A stretch of 64,000 bases of DNA, taken from positions 709,066 through 773,065 of the forward strand of contig NW_003116453.1 in NCBI RefSeq assembly GCF_000003605.2, read 5' to 3'. Shown piece after piece: positions 9,901 to 20,574 of the stretch. The position numbers were made by a program, and so were the translations under genes. Each line of letters begins with the position of its first letter. The first letter of the stretch is position 1. The notes under the pieces are model-generated. The model saw only the letters and a program-made list of their open reading frames with translations. It made no database searches and had not been told where the DNA came from. Source of the DNA: Saccoglossus kowalevskii. Its lineage: Eukaryota > Hemichordata > Enteropneusta > Harrimaniidae.

Positions 9901-12900
9901 GGCATGGTGAATTGCAAGTATTATGTAGCGTGCGTTTACAGCAACCATTCTTTATTTTTTATAATTATATTGTAATTATTTTCTGTAATTTTGAAAATCA
10001 CAAGTTGGGTGTTGTCTTTAATCTGTCGAAAAATGTCAACCCCTCGCTCATTTTAGTCAGTTGTACCTGTTACAAAAATGGACTAGACATAATAACGGTC
10101 GACAAAGTCCAGCAAACCGTTATAATAGAGTTTTCCACCTGTGTATCCATGATGTACTCTCCCATCTTGGTATAAAATCTGAATTTGGTACATAATGCAC
10201 CAGTAATGTAAAAACAACTTTTAGTTTGGCCCAAAACTGTTGCGAAACTGCAGCACGTTCCGCTAAGGAAGTTTGAGCCTTCTCGCCAACGACGACTTCA
10301 TTAATACCTGGGGTTACTCAACACTCGGGAGTTGTTTTGTAAATTGCGCTATGTCAGGTGGACTCAGATGGTTATAACACTTTGAATGCATATACAACAT
10401 ATAACCTGTTAATATATGGTAACCAACGCGTGTCGTTTTGAAAACAGCATTTTACCCGCATCTTGCAAGATAATGGAATGATTCCAATTGTGGGCGTACC
10501 AATACAACGGCGACATCAAGTCTAGATTGGAAAAGACCAAAGTGTTTTGCAAAGTTCCAAGATATATTGCTAACTGACTGTCCGAATAATTCTCAGAACG
10601 GGTGTAATTAAAGATGGTGTTAACAATTTCCATACATAGCCAGAGTCAGTCAGGCAGGCAGACATACAATAACACACAGGAACAAAAATTATCAGAATCA
10701 ACTTACCTGTCCTCTTTTGATAATTTCAGCTTTGACGGGCTGTCTTCGTTCAACATCCACAGGATACGAAACCTTCTGATTGGGTAATCTGATTTCTGGA
10801 TAAACATTTTCTAAATACCACTTAAATGACTGGCACTGTAACCTTTCACGCAACGCTAACCGGCTACTTATATCCCCATAGTCTTTATTTCTGTTGTCTT
10901 TTTTAAGTTCAAAATAATGTTCCTGGGGGTTTTGAAAAAAAAAATTCATAATTTCATCTTCTGATGATGAAACCTGGTCTTGAAACAAATCAGTTTTAAG
11001 GAAGTATTAGACCTTTGCATAACAAAAAGACAAAAAACTTGTTTTAAGACAATCGCATTGTAGTCTTGTTTTCAGCTGAATTGTTTAATTCATCCATAAA
11101 AGCAGTATACACGGCAACACTTACAGTAGTTTTTGTAATTCAGTGTAGCGTGCAAAGTAGCAATAGGCATTGTGTTTGATGTGTGCATACCTTGTACTCA
11201 TCCATCCAGACATGTGCAACACGTAATGAATTTTTAGACATTGTATCTTCACCATTAGGTGAACCATAAGGTCGACGTTTTCTAAAAACATGCCCCACTC
11301 GGGAGCATGGAATAATTTCCAAAGTACCACCACACTGCCATATCTAGATCAATCAAAAAAGAAACAGAGATTTGACAACATATCAATTGAAAAGACATAC
11401 TTACATTGGTATTATTACTGGTACTTATTTATTACTGCATTTTGAGAGAAACCAGGAAACGACATCAATTATGATTACCGGGGGTATATGTGCATCATCA
11501 TTTGTTTAGCACCAGTTAATACCAATTGATCAAATTTTTTTCAGCAATACACACCCTGAAATTTCTGAAAATGTCTAGATATTATGAAAGCTTTTTTATT
11601 TATATATAATCCCGTATTTTCTTTTAGGTTTACACAGGGGATTATAGTGCCAGAGTTTTGTAATTTAGCTGTAGGCGAGGACTGATGCTACACTGGTGGT
11701 AATCATGAGTACCTACGTACACTGCGATACACAAAATGCAATTTGCTAATATATTATCATGTAATAACCTTTCAATGAACTTTAATATAAAAATTTATTA
11801 ATTATGATTGTTTTTTTGTTTTTAATAAAATAAAATATACTATAAATATACCCAATTGGCAAAGCTTGAAAATCCCATTTTTATGAGGCCCTACAATAGG
11901 TCTTAACCCTTGACAAGTTTCTCACATTTTTTGCTTGGATCCATAGATCCATGACTCAGCAAGGGTCACTGTACTGGTATTTAATCCAACTCGCTAGGAT
12001 TTTTTTTAAATTTCAACTCATTGTCTGTGTATTTTTGATCTGTTCTGTATTACATTATGCATGTGATAAATTAGCTTAGCAGATTACACAAGTATGTCAT
12101 TAAGATGAGTGAAACAGATCAAAATCTACTGTTGCGCATCAACCTCTGGTCATTAAGCATAAGTACAAAGAAGCATTCAAGCATTTCATCTCCCAACAGG
12201 TTGTACTATACATGACCCAAAACGAGAGTTCAAAGATCCAAGGAGCAAGACATTGAGAACTTAATTTAAATGGAAAAAGAAAGATCAAGCGTACACATAG
12301 CAACAAGATAAATTCTCAATGGCAGTGAAAAAATAAAACACATAACTTACTCTGAAAGAAATTTCCAAGTTTTCTCCACCCCATATATCCATACCATCAT
12401 CATATTCACCCAGTTCATGAAAATACTTTCTATCCATAGCAAACAAACCCCCAGCCATGGTAGGTGACCTACAACAGTTAAAAAGCAGTATGATTAATAA
12501 TAATCAGAGATCAGATGAGTTCACATGGATGGTGTAATTGGTATTGTATATCTTCACATAGATAGTGTAATTAGTATTGTATATCTTCACATAGATAGTG
12601 TAATTAGTATTGTGAATCTTCACATAGATAGTGTAATTAGTATTGTGAATCTTCACATAGATAGTGTAATTAGTATTGTGAATCTTCACATAGATAGTGT
12701 AATTAGTATTGTGAATCTTCACATAGATAGTGTAGTTAGTATTGTGAATCTTCACATAGATAGTGTAATTAGTATTGTGAATCTTCACATAGATAGTGTA
12801 ATTAGTATTGTGAATCTTCACATAGATAGTGTAATTAGTATTGTGAATCTTCACATAGATAGTGTAATTAGTATTGTGAATCTTCACATAGATAGTGTAA

Positions 12901-15900
12901 TTAGTATTGTGAATCTTCATATAGATAGTGTAATTAGTATTGTATATCTTCACATAGATAGTGTAATTAGTATTGTGAATCTTCACATAGATAGTGTAGT
13001 TAGTATTGTGAATCTTCACATAGATAGTGTAATTAGTATTGTGAATCTTCACATAGATAGTGTAATTAGTATTGTGAATCTTCACATAGATAGTGTAATT
13101 AGTATTGTGAATCTTCACATAGATAGTGTAATTAGTATTGTATATCTTCACATAGTGTAATTAGTATTGTGAATCTTCACATAGATAGTGTAATTAGTAT
13201 TGTGAATCTTCACATAGATAGTGTAGTTAGTATTGTGAATCTCCACATGGATGGTGTAATTAGTATTGTGAATCTTCACATGGATGGTGTAATTAGTATT
13301 GTATATTTTCACATGGATAGTTTAATTAGTATTGTATATCTTCACATGGATGGTGTAATTGGTATTGTATATCTTCACATAGATAGTGTAATTAGTATTG
13401 TATATCTTCACATAGATAGTGTAATAGTATTGTGAATCTTCACATAGATAGTGTAATTAGTATTGTGAATCTTCACATGGATGGTGTAATTAGTATTGTA
13501 TATTTTCACATGGATGATGTAATAAGTATTGTATATTTTCACATGAATGATGTAATTAGTATTGTATATTTTCACATGGATGGTGTAATTAGTATTGTAT
13601 ATCTTCACATGGATGGTGTAATTAGTATTGTATATCTTCACATGGATGGTGTAATTAGTATTGTATATATTCACATGGATGGTGTAATTACTAGTATTGG
13701 ATATTTTCACATGGATGGTGTAATTACTAGTATTGGATATTTTCACATGGATGGTGTAATTAGTATTGTATATTTTCACGTGGATGGTGTAATTAGTATT
13801 GTATATTTTCACATGGATGATGTAATAAGTATTGTATATTTTCACATGGATGGTGTAATTAGTATTGTATCTTTTCACATGGATGATGTAATTAGTATTG
13901 TATATCTTCACATGGATGGTGTAATTAGTATTGTATATTTTCACATGGATGGTGTAATTACTAGTATTGGATATTTTCACATGGATGGTGTAATTACTAG
14001 TATTGTATATTTTCACATGGATGGTGTAATTAGTATTGTATATTTTCACATGAATGATGTAATTAGTATTGTATATCTTCACATGGATGGTGTAATTAGT
14101 ATTGTATATCTTCAAATGGATGATGTAATTAGTATTGTATATTTTCACATGAATGGTGTAATTACTAGTATTGTATATTTTCACATGGGTGGTGTAATTA
14201 GTATTGTATATATTCACAAGGATGGTGTAATTAGTATTGTATATTTTCACATGAATGATGTAATTAGTATTGTATATCTTCACATGGATGGTGTAATTAG
14301 TATTGTATATCTTCACATGGATGATGTAATTAGTATTGTATATTTTCACATGGATGGTGTAATTACTAGTATTGGATATTTTCACATGGATGGTGTAATT
14401 ACTAGTATTGTATATTTTCACATGGATAGTGTAATTAGTATTGTATATCTTCACATGGATAGTATTGTATATCTTTACATGGATAGTGTAATTAGTATTG
14501 TATATCTTTACATAGATGGTGTAATTAGTATTGTATATTTTCACATGGATGTGTAATTAGTATTGTATATACATTGTATTCACATGGGTGGTGTAATTAG
14601 TATTGTATATCTTTACATAGATGGTGTAATTAGTATTGTATATTTTCACATGGATGTGTAATTAGTATTGTATATACATTGTATTCACATGGGTGGTGTA
14701 ATTAGTCATCTTCGCATGGGTGATGTAATTAGTAATTTTCGCATGGGTGATGTAATTAGTAATCTTCGCATGGGTGGTGTAATTAGTAATCTTCGCATGG
14801 GTGGTGTAATTCGTAATCTTCGCATGGGTGATGTAATTAGTAATCTTCGCATGGGTGGTGTAATTAGTAATCTTCGCATGGGTGATGTAATTAGTAATCT
14901 TCGCATGGGTGGTGTAATTAGTAATCTTCGCATGGATGGTGTAATTAGTAATCTTCGCATGGGTGATGTAATTAGTAATCTTCGCATGGGTGATGTAATT
15001 AGTAATCTTCGCATGTGTGATGTAATTAGTAATCTTTGCATAGGTGATGTAATTAGTAATCTTCACATGGGTGATGTAATAAGTATTGTATATTTTCACA
15101 TGAATGATGTAATTAGTATTGTATATCTTCACATGGATGGTGTAATTAGTATTGTATATCTTCAAATGGATGATGTAATTAGTATTGTATATTTTCACAT
15201 GAATGGTGTAATTACTAGTATTGTATATTTTCACATGGATGGTGTAATTACTAGTATTGTATATTTTCACATGGATAGTGTAATTAGTAATGTATATATT
15301 CACATGGATGGTGTAATTAGTACCGGTATTGTATATTTTCACATGAATGATGTAATTAGTATTGTATATCTTCACATGGATGGTGTAATTAGTATTGTAT
15401 ATCTTCACATGGATGATGTAATTAGTATTGGATATTTTCACATGGATGGTGTAATTACTAGTATTGGATATTTTCACATGGATGGTGTAATTACTAGTAT
15501 TGTATATTTTCACATGGATGGTGTAATTAGTATTGTATATCTTCACATGGATAGTGTAAATAGTATTGTATATCTTTACATGGATAGTGTAATTAGTATT
15601 GTATATCTTTACATAGATGGTGTAATTAGTATTGTATATTTTCACATGGATGTGTAATTAGTATTGTATATACATTGTATTCACATGGGTGGTGTAATTA
15701 GTATTGTATATTTTCACATGGATGTGTAATTAGTATTGTATATACATTGTATTCACAAGGGTGGTGTAATTAGTAATCTTCGCATGGGTGATGTAATTAG
15801 TAATCTTCGCATGGGTGATGTAATTAGTAATCTTTGCATGGGTGGTGTAATTAATAATCTTCACATGGGTGATGTAATTAGTAATCTTCGCATGGGTGGT

Positions 15901-18900
15901 GTAATTAGTAATCTTCGCATGGATGGTGTAATTAGTAATCTTCGCATGGGTGATGTAATTAGTAATCTTCGCATGGGTGATGTAATTAGTAATCTTCGCA
16001 TGGGTGATGTAATTAGTAATCTTTGCATGGGTGGTGTAATTAATAATCTTCACATGGGTGATGTAATTAGTAATCTTCGCATGGGTGGTGTAATTAGTAA
16101 TCTTCGCATGGATGGTGTAATTAGTAATCTTCGCATGGGTGATGTAATTAGTAATCTTCGCATGGGTGATGTAATTAGTAATCTTCGCATGGGTGATGTA
16201 ATTAGTAATCTTTGCATGGGTGGTGTAATTAGTAATCTTCGCATGGGTGGTGTAATTAGTAATCTTTGCATGGGTGGTGTAATTAGTACTTTGTATATTT
16301 ACATGGTTAATTTAGTATCACATATAATCAGAATTGTATATTCACATGGATGGTGTATTTAGAAATGTATGTATGTGTGATGATTTGAGGCTATGACATA
16401 AGTTTAGTTATTTGCATAATGATATTGATACATTGTATGGAACATCTTGTGACTACTTAGGCTCAGTTCCAGGCATAGCAGTTGAGTAATAAACATCTTA
16501 GTTACAAGTGCGTTATTCTCCTCCCAGATTTGGTGACCAATACTCACTTGGTTCACTCTACCTTGGGCAGTCAGTTCTCAGTTTACAGTATGATATTTTA
16601 GAAATATACATGTTCACAAAGTGCGAAGTGTTAAATGAAACTGACAAGAATGCAATACAAGCCAATTATATTTTGAATGAAAACAGACAGCATAGGTAGT
16701 AAGAGAACTCAAGGCATACGCACCTTACTGGTTTGATATAATCTTCTTTGCCTTTAAACTGACTGCTTGGAATGGTATCCCATTTAAAATGTAGTCCCCA
16801 GTTAAAACCACCGCGAACCAGCGGTGACTGTTGATACTCAAATGTATCAGCATTTATAATATCAATAATGGGACACACTACGGTGTGTGGATCAAATTTG
16901 ATACGCTCTAATAAGGGCTCTAACCACTGTGTGCTAACCTGAAAGAGAACATGATTTCAGAGGTGCATTTAATTTTTGATGTGTAAAATAAGAGGGATCT
17001 TACAAAAGACACTGACTCCCTGCCTAAAGAGCCACAGTAATCTGTATCACTAACTTATGAAATTGTTCTCCAGTAAATTTAATGCATAATGCAACATAAC
17101 AAAATGTCATTATGCTTAAACAAAGCATCCATATATTTGTTTCCATGAAATTTTTTTGAGTAAAGTAATTTTCATGAGTAATTTATTTTCACAGATTCAG
17201 CACAAGCTACATGCAGACCAGTGGGGAAAAAAAATGTCCATACCATCTTTTAGCATACATGATTTTTGGACACTTTTTCTGCATAGTAATTTTAACCTTT
17301 TCACCACCAGACTTCCTCACCCAAATTATTCTGCACTTTTTTGTTTATATTCTTCAATATTTCTGGAAATGAACCCTAATTTTGGAGCCAACAGACAAAA
17401 TTTGTGTCAATTTTCAGTTTTTACTTAAAAAAATTGGCTATTTTTGTCCCAATCTTCTGAAGTAACGTGCAGACTATATATACAGGACTATTTTGTGATT
17501 TGTGATAAAAAGAGGGAACTGGCGGTGATCACCAATCACACAAAATTGTGTGATTCATCAGTGCAGCAAAAATTGTAAAAATAATTTCTAAATGAAGAAT
17601 AAAGTATTTTACTAAGTGATTTGAAATGATAAATGAAGATTAGTGCTAGAACATGCAAAGTTCAATAAAATGAAATTGTGATACACCAAGGCTTATTCAG
17701 AACAAGAAAATATGTATACGTACCTCACAATGGCTGTCAAGAAACATCACTACATCACCAGTAGCTGCAGCAGCCCCTATCATACGAGCTCTAATCAAAC
17801 CTTCTCTTTTTTTGTTGTGAATAATTTTTACAATTTGAAATAAATTAGTTTTTATAAAATCATCTAAATAATCTTTTAAATATGCTGAAAAGAAAAAAAA
17901 AACAGAAAAAAGAAAGTTATTTTTATTCTATATTTCATTATTTATTAAACATGTATAAAATATTTTACTTGGTGAGACAAGTTTTTAAAAATTTATAAAT
18001 TTGATATCTAATATTTGTCATAAACTTGTGTATAAATTGTGTAAAGATAGATTTCCAGAATTTTGATGATTTTTTTGGTTTTAAAAAAGATGCAATTTGG
18101 CTATTTTGAATTGCATCATAAAATATGTGCGACTTGATTTATGAAATATGTGTGAAGTTTGAAAATTATTGATCAAGGCATGTCAGAGTTTTGGACTCTG
18201 GAACAACATTTATCAAAAAAATGAACACCAGTCAGCTTTTTTAAATCTAATCTATGATTTGATCCATCATGAAAACCTCATATTAACACATTAAGTAGTG
18301 AATAATGATGTACACTGCTGACACCTTTAACATATGAATCTCTTGAAACTTTGCTAAGTTAGTAGAATTTGAAAGCCTGTAGAAAAAAAAGTGGTACCCA
18401 AATTACATTGTGTACCTAGTTTTTGAATTATGAACTTAATTTTACATGTATGTATTTTGACCAACTTTCAATTCATCACTGGATTAGAATTCAACACTAT
18501 GTGTAAAGCAAAAACTCACTTTCCATGGAAACAAGTTTAGGTACCTTAGGTAAGTTTAGGTTGTTCTTTGTCATGTATTTGATGACATTTTCACTAACTT
18601 ATTATCATTATTTTGTAATGCTTTTAAGTTATATAGCCACATCCATCTTCAGAAATAGTTTTCAAAATATGTGCCCAACAGCTTGGTCAGACAAAACACC
18701 ACAACTTTTTTCCAGCCCCTGACCATTTCCACGTGAAACGCAAGGGTTCAAAGTACATTATGCCAACTACATGTACAACAAAGTGCTTTGATTGATATGA
18801 AAAAAAAAAGAAGCCAAGGCCACTTGATACATTGTGCCAACTAATCCAATATGATGCCTCTTTGATGCACATACATTTTTTGTGACGCAACTACTTATGA

Positions 18901-20520
18901 TCACCACAACTGAATCCCTCACGCCGACCCCCGTAATGTCATTGAAACAACAGACAATTACACATTGAAAAAGTTAAAATATATATTTTACTTTAGGTAA
19001 TGAAATTTGCAAGTTGGTGAAAGAAAGGCCCTGGGCTTTATCACTTCGGCATTTATTGAGGATTTTGACACACTCAACCAGTCAAAAGAATAGACTCTCC
19101 AAAACAAAGCCATGAAAGCAAAGCCAATATTTGCATATACTTACTTGATGAGCTGTAGTCATCAACTAAAATAATTTCATGTAATAAATTAGCAGGTGAT
19201 CTGTCAATAACACTATATACAGTACGTAGTAAAGTTGACCAGGCTTCATTAAAAAAACATATTACCACACTGGTACTTGGTAAATTATTTGAGTATACTT
19301 GATAGGCACATCTAAACAAAATAAAACAAAGTGTTATGTATTATATAAATCATAGTAATGTGATGGTTACGACGTATAAACACGAGTGTAAAACAAAACG
19401 TTTTTATTTCTGTGGTTTGATCTTTTCGCCAGCTAAATACTAATGCATGTAGAACCTATACTATATCACAACATACTGTAAAATGACTAATTTTCACTGG
19501 GTTTGAATTTCACTGTATTCAGGCATATTCAGTGGGTTTTAAATTCATGGTTTTAGATAATGTGTTGTATGCTAAATTTTACATATTCACTGGGTTTTAA
19601 TTAGCATTTTCCAGTCAGTGAAATAAGCAAAATTAAACCCCGGTGAATAATTAACCCTTTACGGTAACCAGATTTTGGTAAACAAATAACCATGGTAATT
19701 CTAAATTGTTCATTGACCAATCCAAGATAGAAGAAGTACAGGAATTACAATTACGCTAGCAAGTTTGTAAATTGGCTGCCCCAATACTTCTGAGCTGTAA
19801 TTATCTTGGTCTGAAATCATAGATACTATCTAAAACTTTGCTCATTTTGTCTATCACTAGAAAGTGTCTGTCATTTAAGTGGTAAAATCAATACGAGAAC
19901 AATGTCAAAGCATTACATATAATATAAGTTGGTGACAATGCCAGCAGAAACATAGTTACCAACATCAGGTAAATAACAATAAAATTTGTTCACAGGAGAC
20001 AATACAAATGATGAATGACTTACAATCCATTCCTGGTGTCTGGTAATCCTCTATGAAAACCGATTCTGTCACTGATTAACTGATTGAAAGCGTGTTGTTG
20101 GTATCCTTCATCACGTAGAATCTGGTCTTCAGTGTTTTTCACAATACCCAGTTCTGGATTTAATGCTAGGTTTTTTCGAATTGTATTGTCTTCCTTCTTT
20201 TCTTCCTTAACAATGTCTGGCTGTCTGTTATTCCGCACAACCTCATTGGCCCAGTTATTTAGACTATTTTTTCGAACAGTATCGTCTGGTTCGTATTTAT
20301 CGCGTACAAAAGGTCTGTTATTGTCTTTGTCATAGTCTTGCCGCGACGGATACCGTGGAATGAATTTTTTATAACTGCGTTCAGTTTCAAATGAGCGTGC
20401 TTCACTTGGGATGTTATCGTTAATGTCAATTTCATTGAAATACAGGTATATTATGATAGCCCATGTGATTGTAGATAAGACACAACCATAACAAAAATAA
20501 CGCAGTGTATGGCTACCCAT
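6855..20520 (-). CDS. GALNT11: Polypeptide N-acetylgalactosaminyltransferase 11 (complete coding region, 10 exons)
   Basis: This encodes a Golgi type II membrane enzyme (GT27 family, EC 2.4.1.41) that transfers GalNAc from UDP-GalNAc to Ser/Thr, starting mucin-type O-glycans; vertebrate GALNT11 also glycosylates Notch1. Spliced exons (- strand): 20520-20024, 19311-19145, 17884-17724, 16938-16724, 12468-12351, 11343-11191, 10922-10707, 8523-8419, 7400-7257, 6980-6855; 1902 nt, 633 aa, against 608 in human. Every junction is GT-AG and keeps frame. The N-terminus [13 protein letters not shown] is diagnostic of GALNT11. TM segment at about 8-28, stem to about 160, catalytic domain with DSH at 271-273 (Mn-binding), WGGEN at 376-380 and the metal-binding His404 in SRVGHVF. 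A ricin-type lectin domain fills about 510-633, with CLD and QxW motifs (QNW, QQW). The first lectin QxW is unusual: the join reads QMIW. All key catalytic residues that I can place are present, so the gene looks functional. Confidence 0.95.
7257..7400 (-). CDS. GALNT11: GALNT11 coding exon 9 (lectin beta repeat)
   Basis: Encodes residues 545-592 (48 codons, phase 0 to 0). Shows SLCLDT and [14 protein letters not shown], nearly identical to human GALNT11. Acceptor CTTTCAG, donor GTAAGT. Confidence 0.93.
7435..8040. repeat. ~154-bp tandem repeat in GALNT11 intron 8
   Basis: About four copies of a unit carrying ATTATGCAAATTAGGTAATTA, then a GTCTGTGCATTGTCC-like word and CACCAAGTTTCATTG. The ATTAGG/AATTAGG marker recurs near 7545, 7690, 7850 and 8010. 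Copies are clearly diverged, so the array is not young. It is non-coding. Confidence 0.65.
8419..8523 (-). CDS. GALNT11: GALNT11 coding exon 8 (lectin alpha repeat)
   Basis: Encodes residues 510-544 (35 codons, phase 0 to 0): [10 protein letters not shown], then [18 protein letters not shown]. Acceptor CCTTAG, donor GTGAGT. The last codon, ATG, is what separates Q543 from the following IW. Confidence 0.9.
8560..9000. repeat. 21-bp minisatellite in GALNT11 intron 7
   Basis: About 21 copies of a 21-bp unit, TAATTTCTATTGTCACTAATA with small variants, lie just upstream (in gene sense) of exon 8. Because 21 is divisible by three, both strands show apparent open frames of 85-90 codons repeating TNIISIV or TIEIILV; these are artefacts of the period. 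Confidence 0.9.
9010..9740. other. GALNT11 intron 7, unremarkable part
   Basis: AT-rich intron sequence. A short fragment near 9385-9410 (ATATGGCTGACC...CAGCCATTTTTGTCC) belongs to the same dispersed family as the repeat at 1.8-2.6 kb. Nothing else recognised. Confidence 0.4.
9751..10619. mobile_element. Inverted-repeat element in GALNT11 intron 7
   Basis: Two ~100-bp arms, 9751-9850 and 10509-10619, are inverted copies of each other at roughly 80% identity. Both contain GAGAATTAT, CAGTCAGTTAGCAA, TTTGCAAAACACTTTGGTC and CAATCTAGACTT on opposite strands. About 660 bp lie between, with no recognisable transposase and a smaller inner palindrome (ATAACGGT...AACCGTTAT near 10091-10125). This is consistent with a non-autonomous, long-TIR or foldback DNA transposon. 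Ends and target duplication not resolved. Confidence 0.6.
10707..10922 (-). CDS. GALNT11: GALNT11 coding exon 7 (end of catalytic domain and linker)
   Basis: Encodes residues 438-509 (72 codons, phase 0 to 0). Shows [28 protein letters not shown] and IIKRGQ, all matching GALNT11. Acceptor CCCCCAG after a T-run, donor GTAAGT. Confidence 0.93.
11191..11343 (-). CDS. GALNT11: GALNT11 coding exon 6 (catalytic, metal-binding His)
   Basis: Encodes residues 387-437. Contains [20 protein letters not shown]; His404 is the third manganese ligand of GalNAc-transferases. Ends AHVWMDEYK. Acceptor ATCTAG, donor GTATGC. Confidence 0.94.
11350..12345. other. GALNT11 intron 5, no feature recognised
   Basis: About 1 kb of AT-rich intron between coding exons 6 and 5. 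No repeat or RNA gene is recognised. Confidence 0.5.
12351..12468 (-). CDS. GALNT11: GALNT11 coding exon 5 (WGGEN motif)
   Basis: Encodes residues 348-386. Shows [16 protein letters not shown] and [15 protein letters not shown], the acceptor/nucleotide-binding motif shared by GT27 enzymes. Acceptor TTGTAG, donor GTAAGT. Confidence 0.94.
12518..13430. repeat. Minisatellite block A: homogeneous 33-bp units
   Basis: Roughly 27 units with the signature GTGAATCTTCACATAGATA. Neighbouring units are nearly identical, the mark of recent expansion, in contrast to the mixed units of the next block. Confidence 0.85.
13430..14698. repeat. Minisatellite block B: mixed 33/36-bp units
   Basis: Units carry GTATATTTTCACATGGATG, with 36-bp variants containing ATTACTAGTATTGG. 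Near 14567 and 14671 a junction word TATATACATTGTATTCACA interrupts the array; the same word returns near 15668 and 15740. Confidence 0.8.
14698..15070. repeat. Minisatellite block C: 27-bp units
   Basis: About 14 units of GTAATTAGTAATCTTCGC plus ATGGGTGAT. The unit equals the 33-bp unit minus six bases with several substitutions (CAC to CGC). Confidence 0.85.
15070..15768. repeat. Minisatellite block D: second 33/36/39-bp block
   Basis: Repeats the order of variant units of block B. The rare CTTCAAATGGATGATG unit occurs at 14110 and at 15170, 1060 bp apart, and the TATATACATTG junction word ends both blocks. Includes one 39-bp unit with ACCGGT near 15320. Confidence 0.8.
15768..16300. repeat. 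Minisatellite block E: second 27-bp block with 189-bp higher-order repeat
   Basis: About 20 units of 27 bp. The rare ATTAATAATCTTCAC unit occurs with starts 189 bp apart (15847 and 16036), exactly seven units, and the six units between match in order, so a seven-unit block was duplicated. Confidence 0.8.
16724..16938 (-). CDS. GALNT11: GALNT11 coding exon 4 (catalytic domain)
   Basis: Encodes residues 276-346 and part of 347. Shows [16 protein letters not shown] and [14 protein letters not shown], strongly GALNT11. Donor GTGCGT after AAG; using the nearby GTAAGG instead would break frame with exon 5. Acceptor CTTTCAG. Confidence 0.94.
16940..17720. other. GALNT11 intron 3, no feature recognised
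   Basis: AT-rich intron of about 785 bp. A short open + frame at 17156-17428 has no family resemblance. Confidence 0.5.
17724..17884 (-). CDS. GALNT11: GALNT11 coding exon 3 (DxH motif)
   Basis: Completes residue 222 and encodes 223-275. Contains [19 protein letters not shown] and MFLDSHCE; D271 and H273 are the DxH manganese and UDP ligands. Acceptor CTTTTCAG, donor GTACGT. Confidence 0.94.
17890..19140. other. GALNT11 intron 2, no feature recognised
   Basis: About 1.26 kb of AT-rich intron. No repeat, RNA gene or exon could be supported. Confidence 0.5.
19145..19311 (-). CDS. GALNT11: GALNT11 coding exon 2 (start of catalytic domain)
   Basis: Completes residue 166 and encodes 167-221. 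Shows [19 protein letters not shown] and [12 protein letters not shown], the nucleotide-binding start of the GT-A fold. Acceptor TTGTTTAG, donor GTAAGT. Confidence 0.94.
19474..19666 (+). mobile_element. MITE with TA target duplication, copy 2
   Basis: Second copy of the element at 2677-2858, same orientation: CTGTAAAATGACTAATT at the left, AACCCTTTACGG at the right, TA on both sides. It lies in GALNT11 intron 1. Shared interior words include GGCATATTCAGTGGG and CATTTTCCAGTCAG. Confidence 0.75.
20024..20520 (-). CDS. GALNT11: GALNT11 coding exon 1 (membrane anchor and stem)
   Basis: Encodes residues 1-165 and two bases of 166. The N-terminus [16 protein letters not shown] and the TM segment (about 8-28) match GALNT11. 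A charged, low-complexity stem follows, then [19 protein letters not shown] and LPDTRNG, which are conserved. The stem is longer than in human, which explains the 633-residue total. Donor GTAAGT. Confidence 0.94.
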
Positions 20521-20570
20521 TGTATCTCACATTGTGACAATTGTAGTCTTAGCTTCATAACATCTATAAT
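20521..20570 (-). other. 5' UTR part of GALNT11 coding exon 1
   Basis: A good acceptor (TTTCTCTTTCAG) lies just above 20570 on the - strand, 50 bases upstream of the start codon. This suggests the 5' UTR is spliced to a distant first exon. Confidence 0.6.
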
Positions 20571-20574
20571 CTGA

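Larger units (their letters stand above)
12510..16370. repeat. 3.8-kb minisatellite in GALNT11 intron 4 (27/33/36/39-bp units)
   Basis: More than 100 units fill this intron. The basic 33-bp unit reads GTAATTAGTATTGTATAT then TTTCACATGGATGGT. The 27-bp form drops six bases (TTGTAT), the 36-bp form adds ACT (ATTACTAGTATT) and a 39-bp form adds six. Nearly all length variants are multiples of three, so both strands stay open for long distances: four unit-built frames of 215-378 codons on the - strand and similar ones on the +. The peptides are pure repeats ([22 protein letters not shown]) and are not host genes. Sub-blocks are listed separately. Confidence 0.95.

Noticed and set aside
12504-16362. 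Long open frames of 200-378 codons on both strands
   Set aside because: They are built only from the 27/33/36-bp units, have no start context or introns of their own, and lie inside a GALNT11 intron. They exist because unit lengths are multiples of three.
16720-16730. Alternative donor GTAAGG seven bases upstream in GALNT11 exon 4
   Set aside because: Using it breaks frame with exon 5, while GTGCGT gives [11 protein letters not shown], which aligns with the known protein.
20084-20335. 83-codon + frame opposite GALNT11 exon 1
   Set aside because: Antisense shadow of the conserved coding exon.
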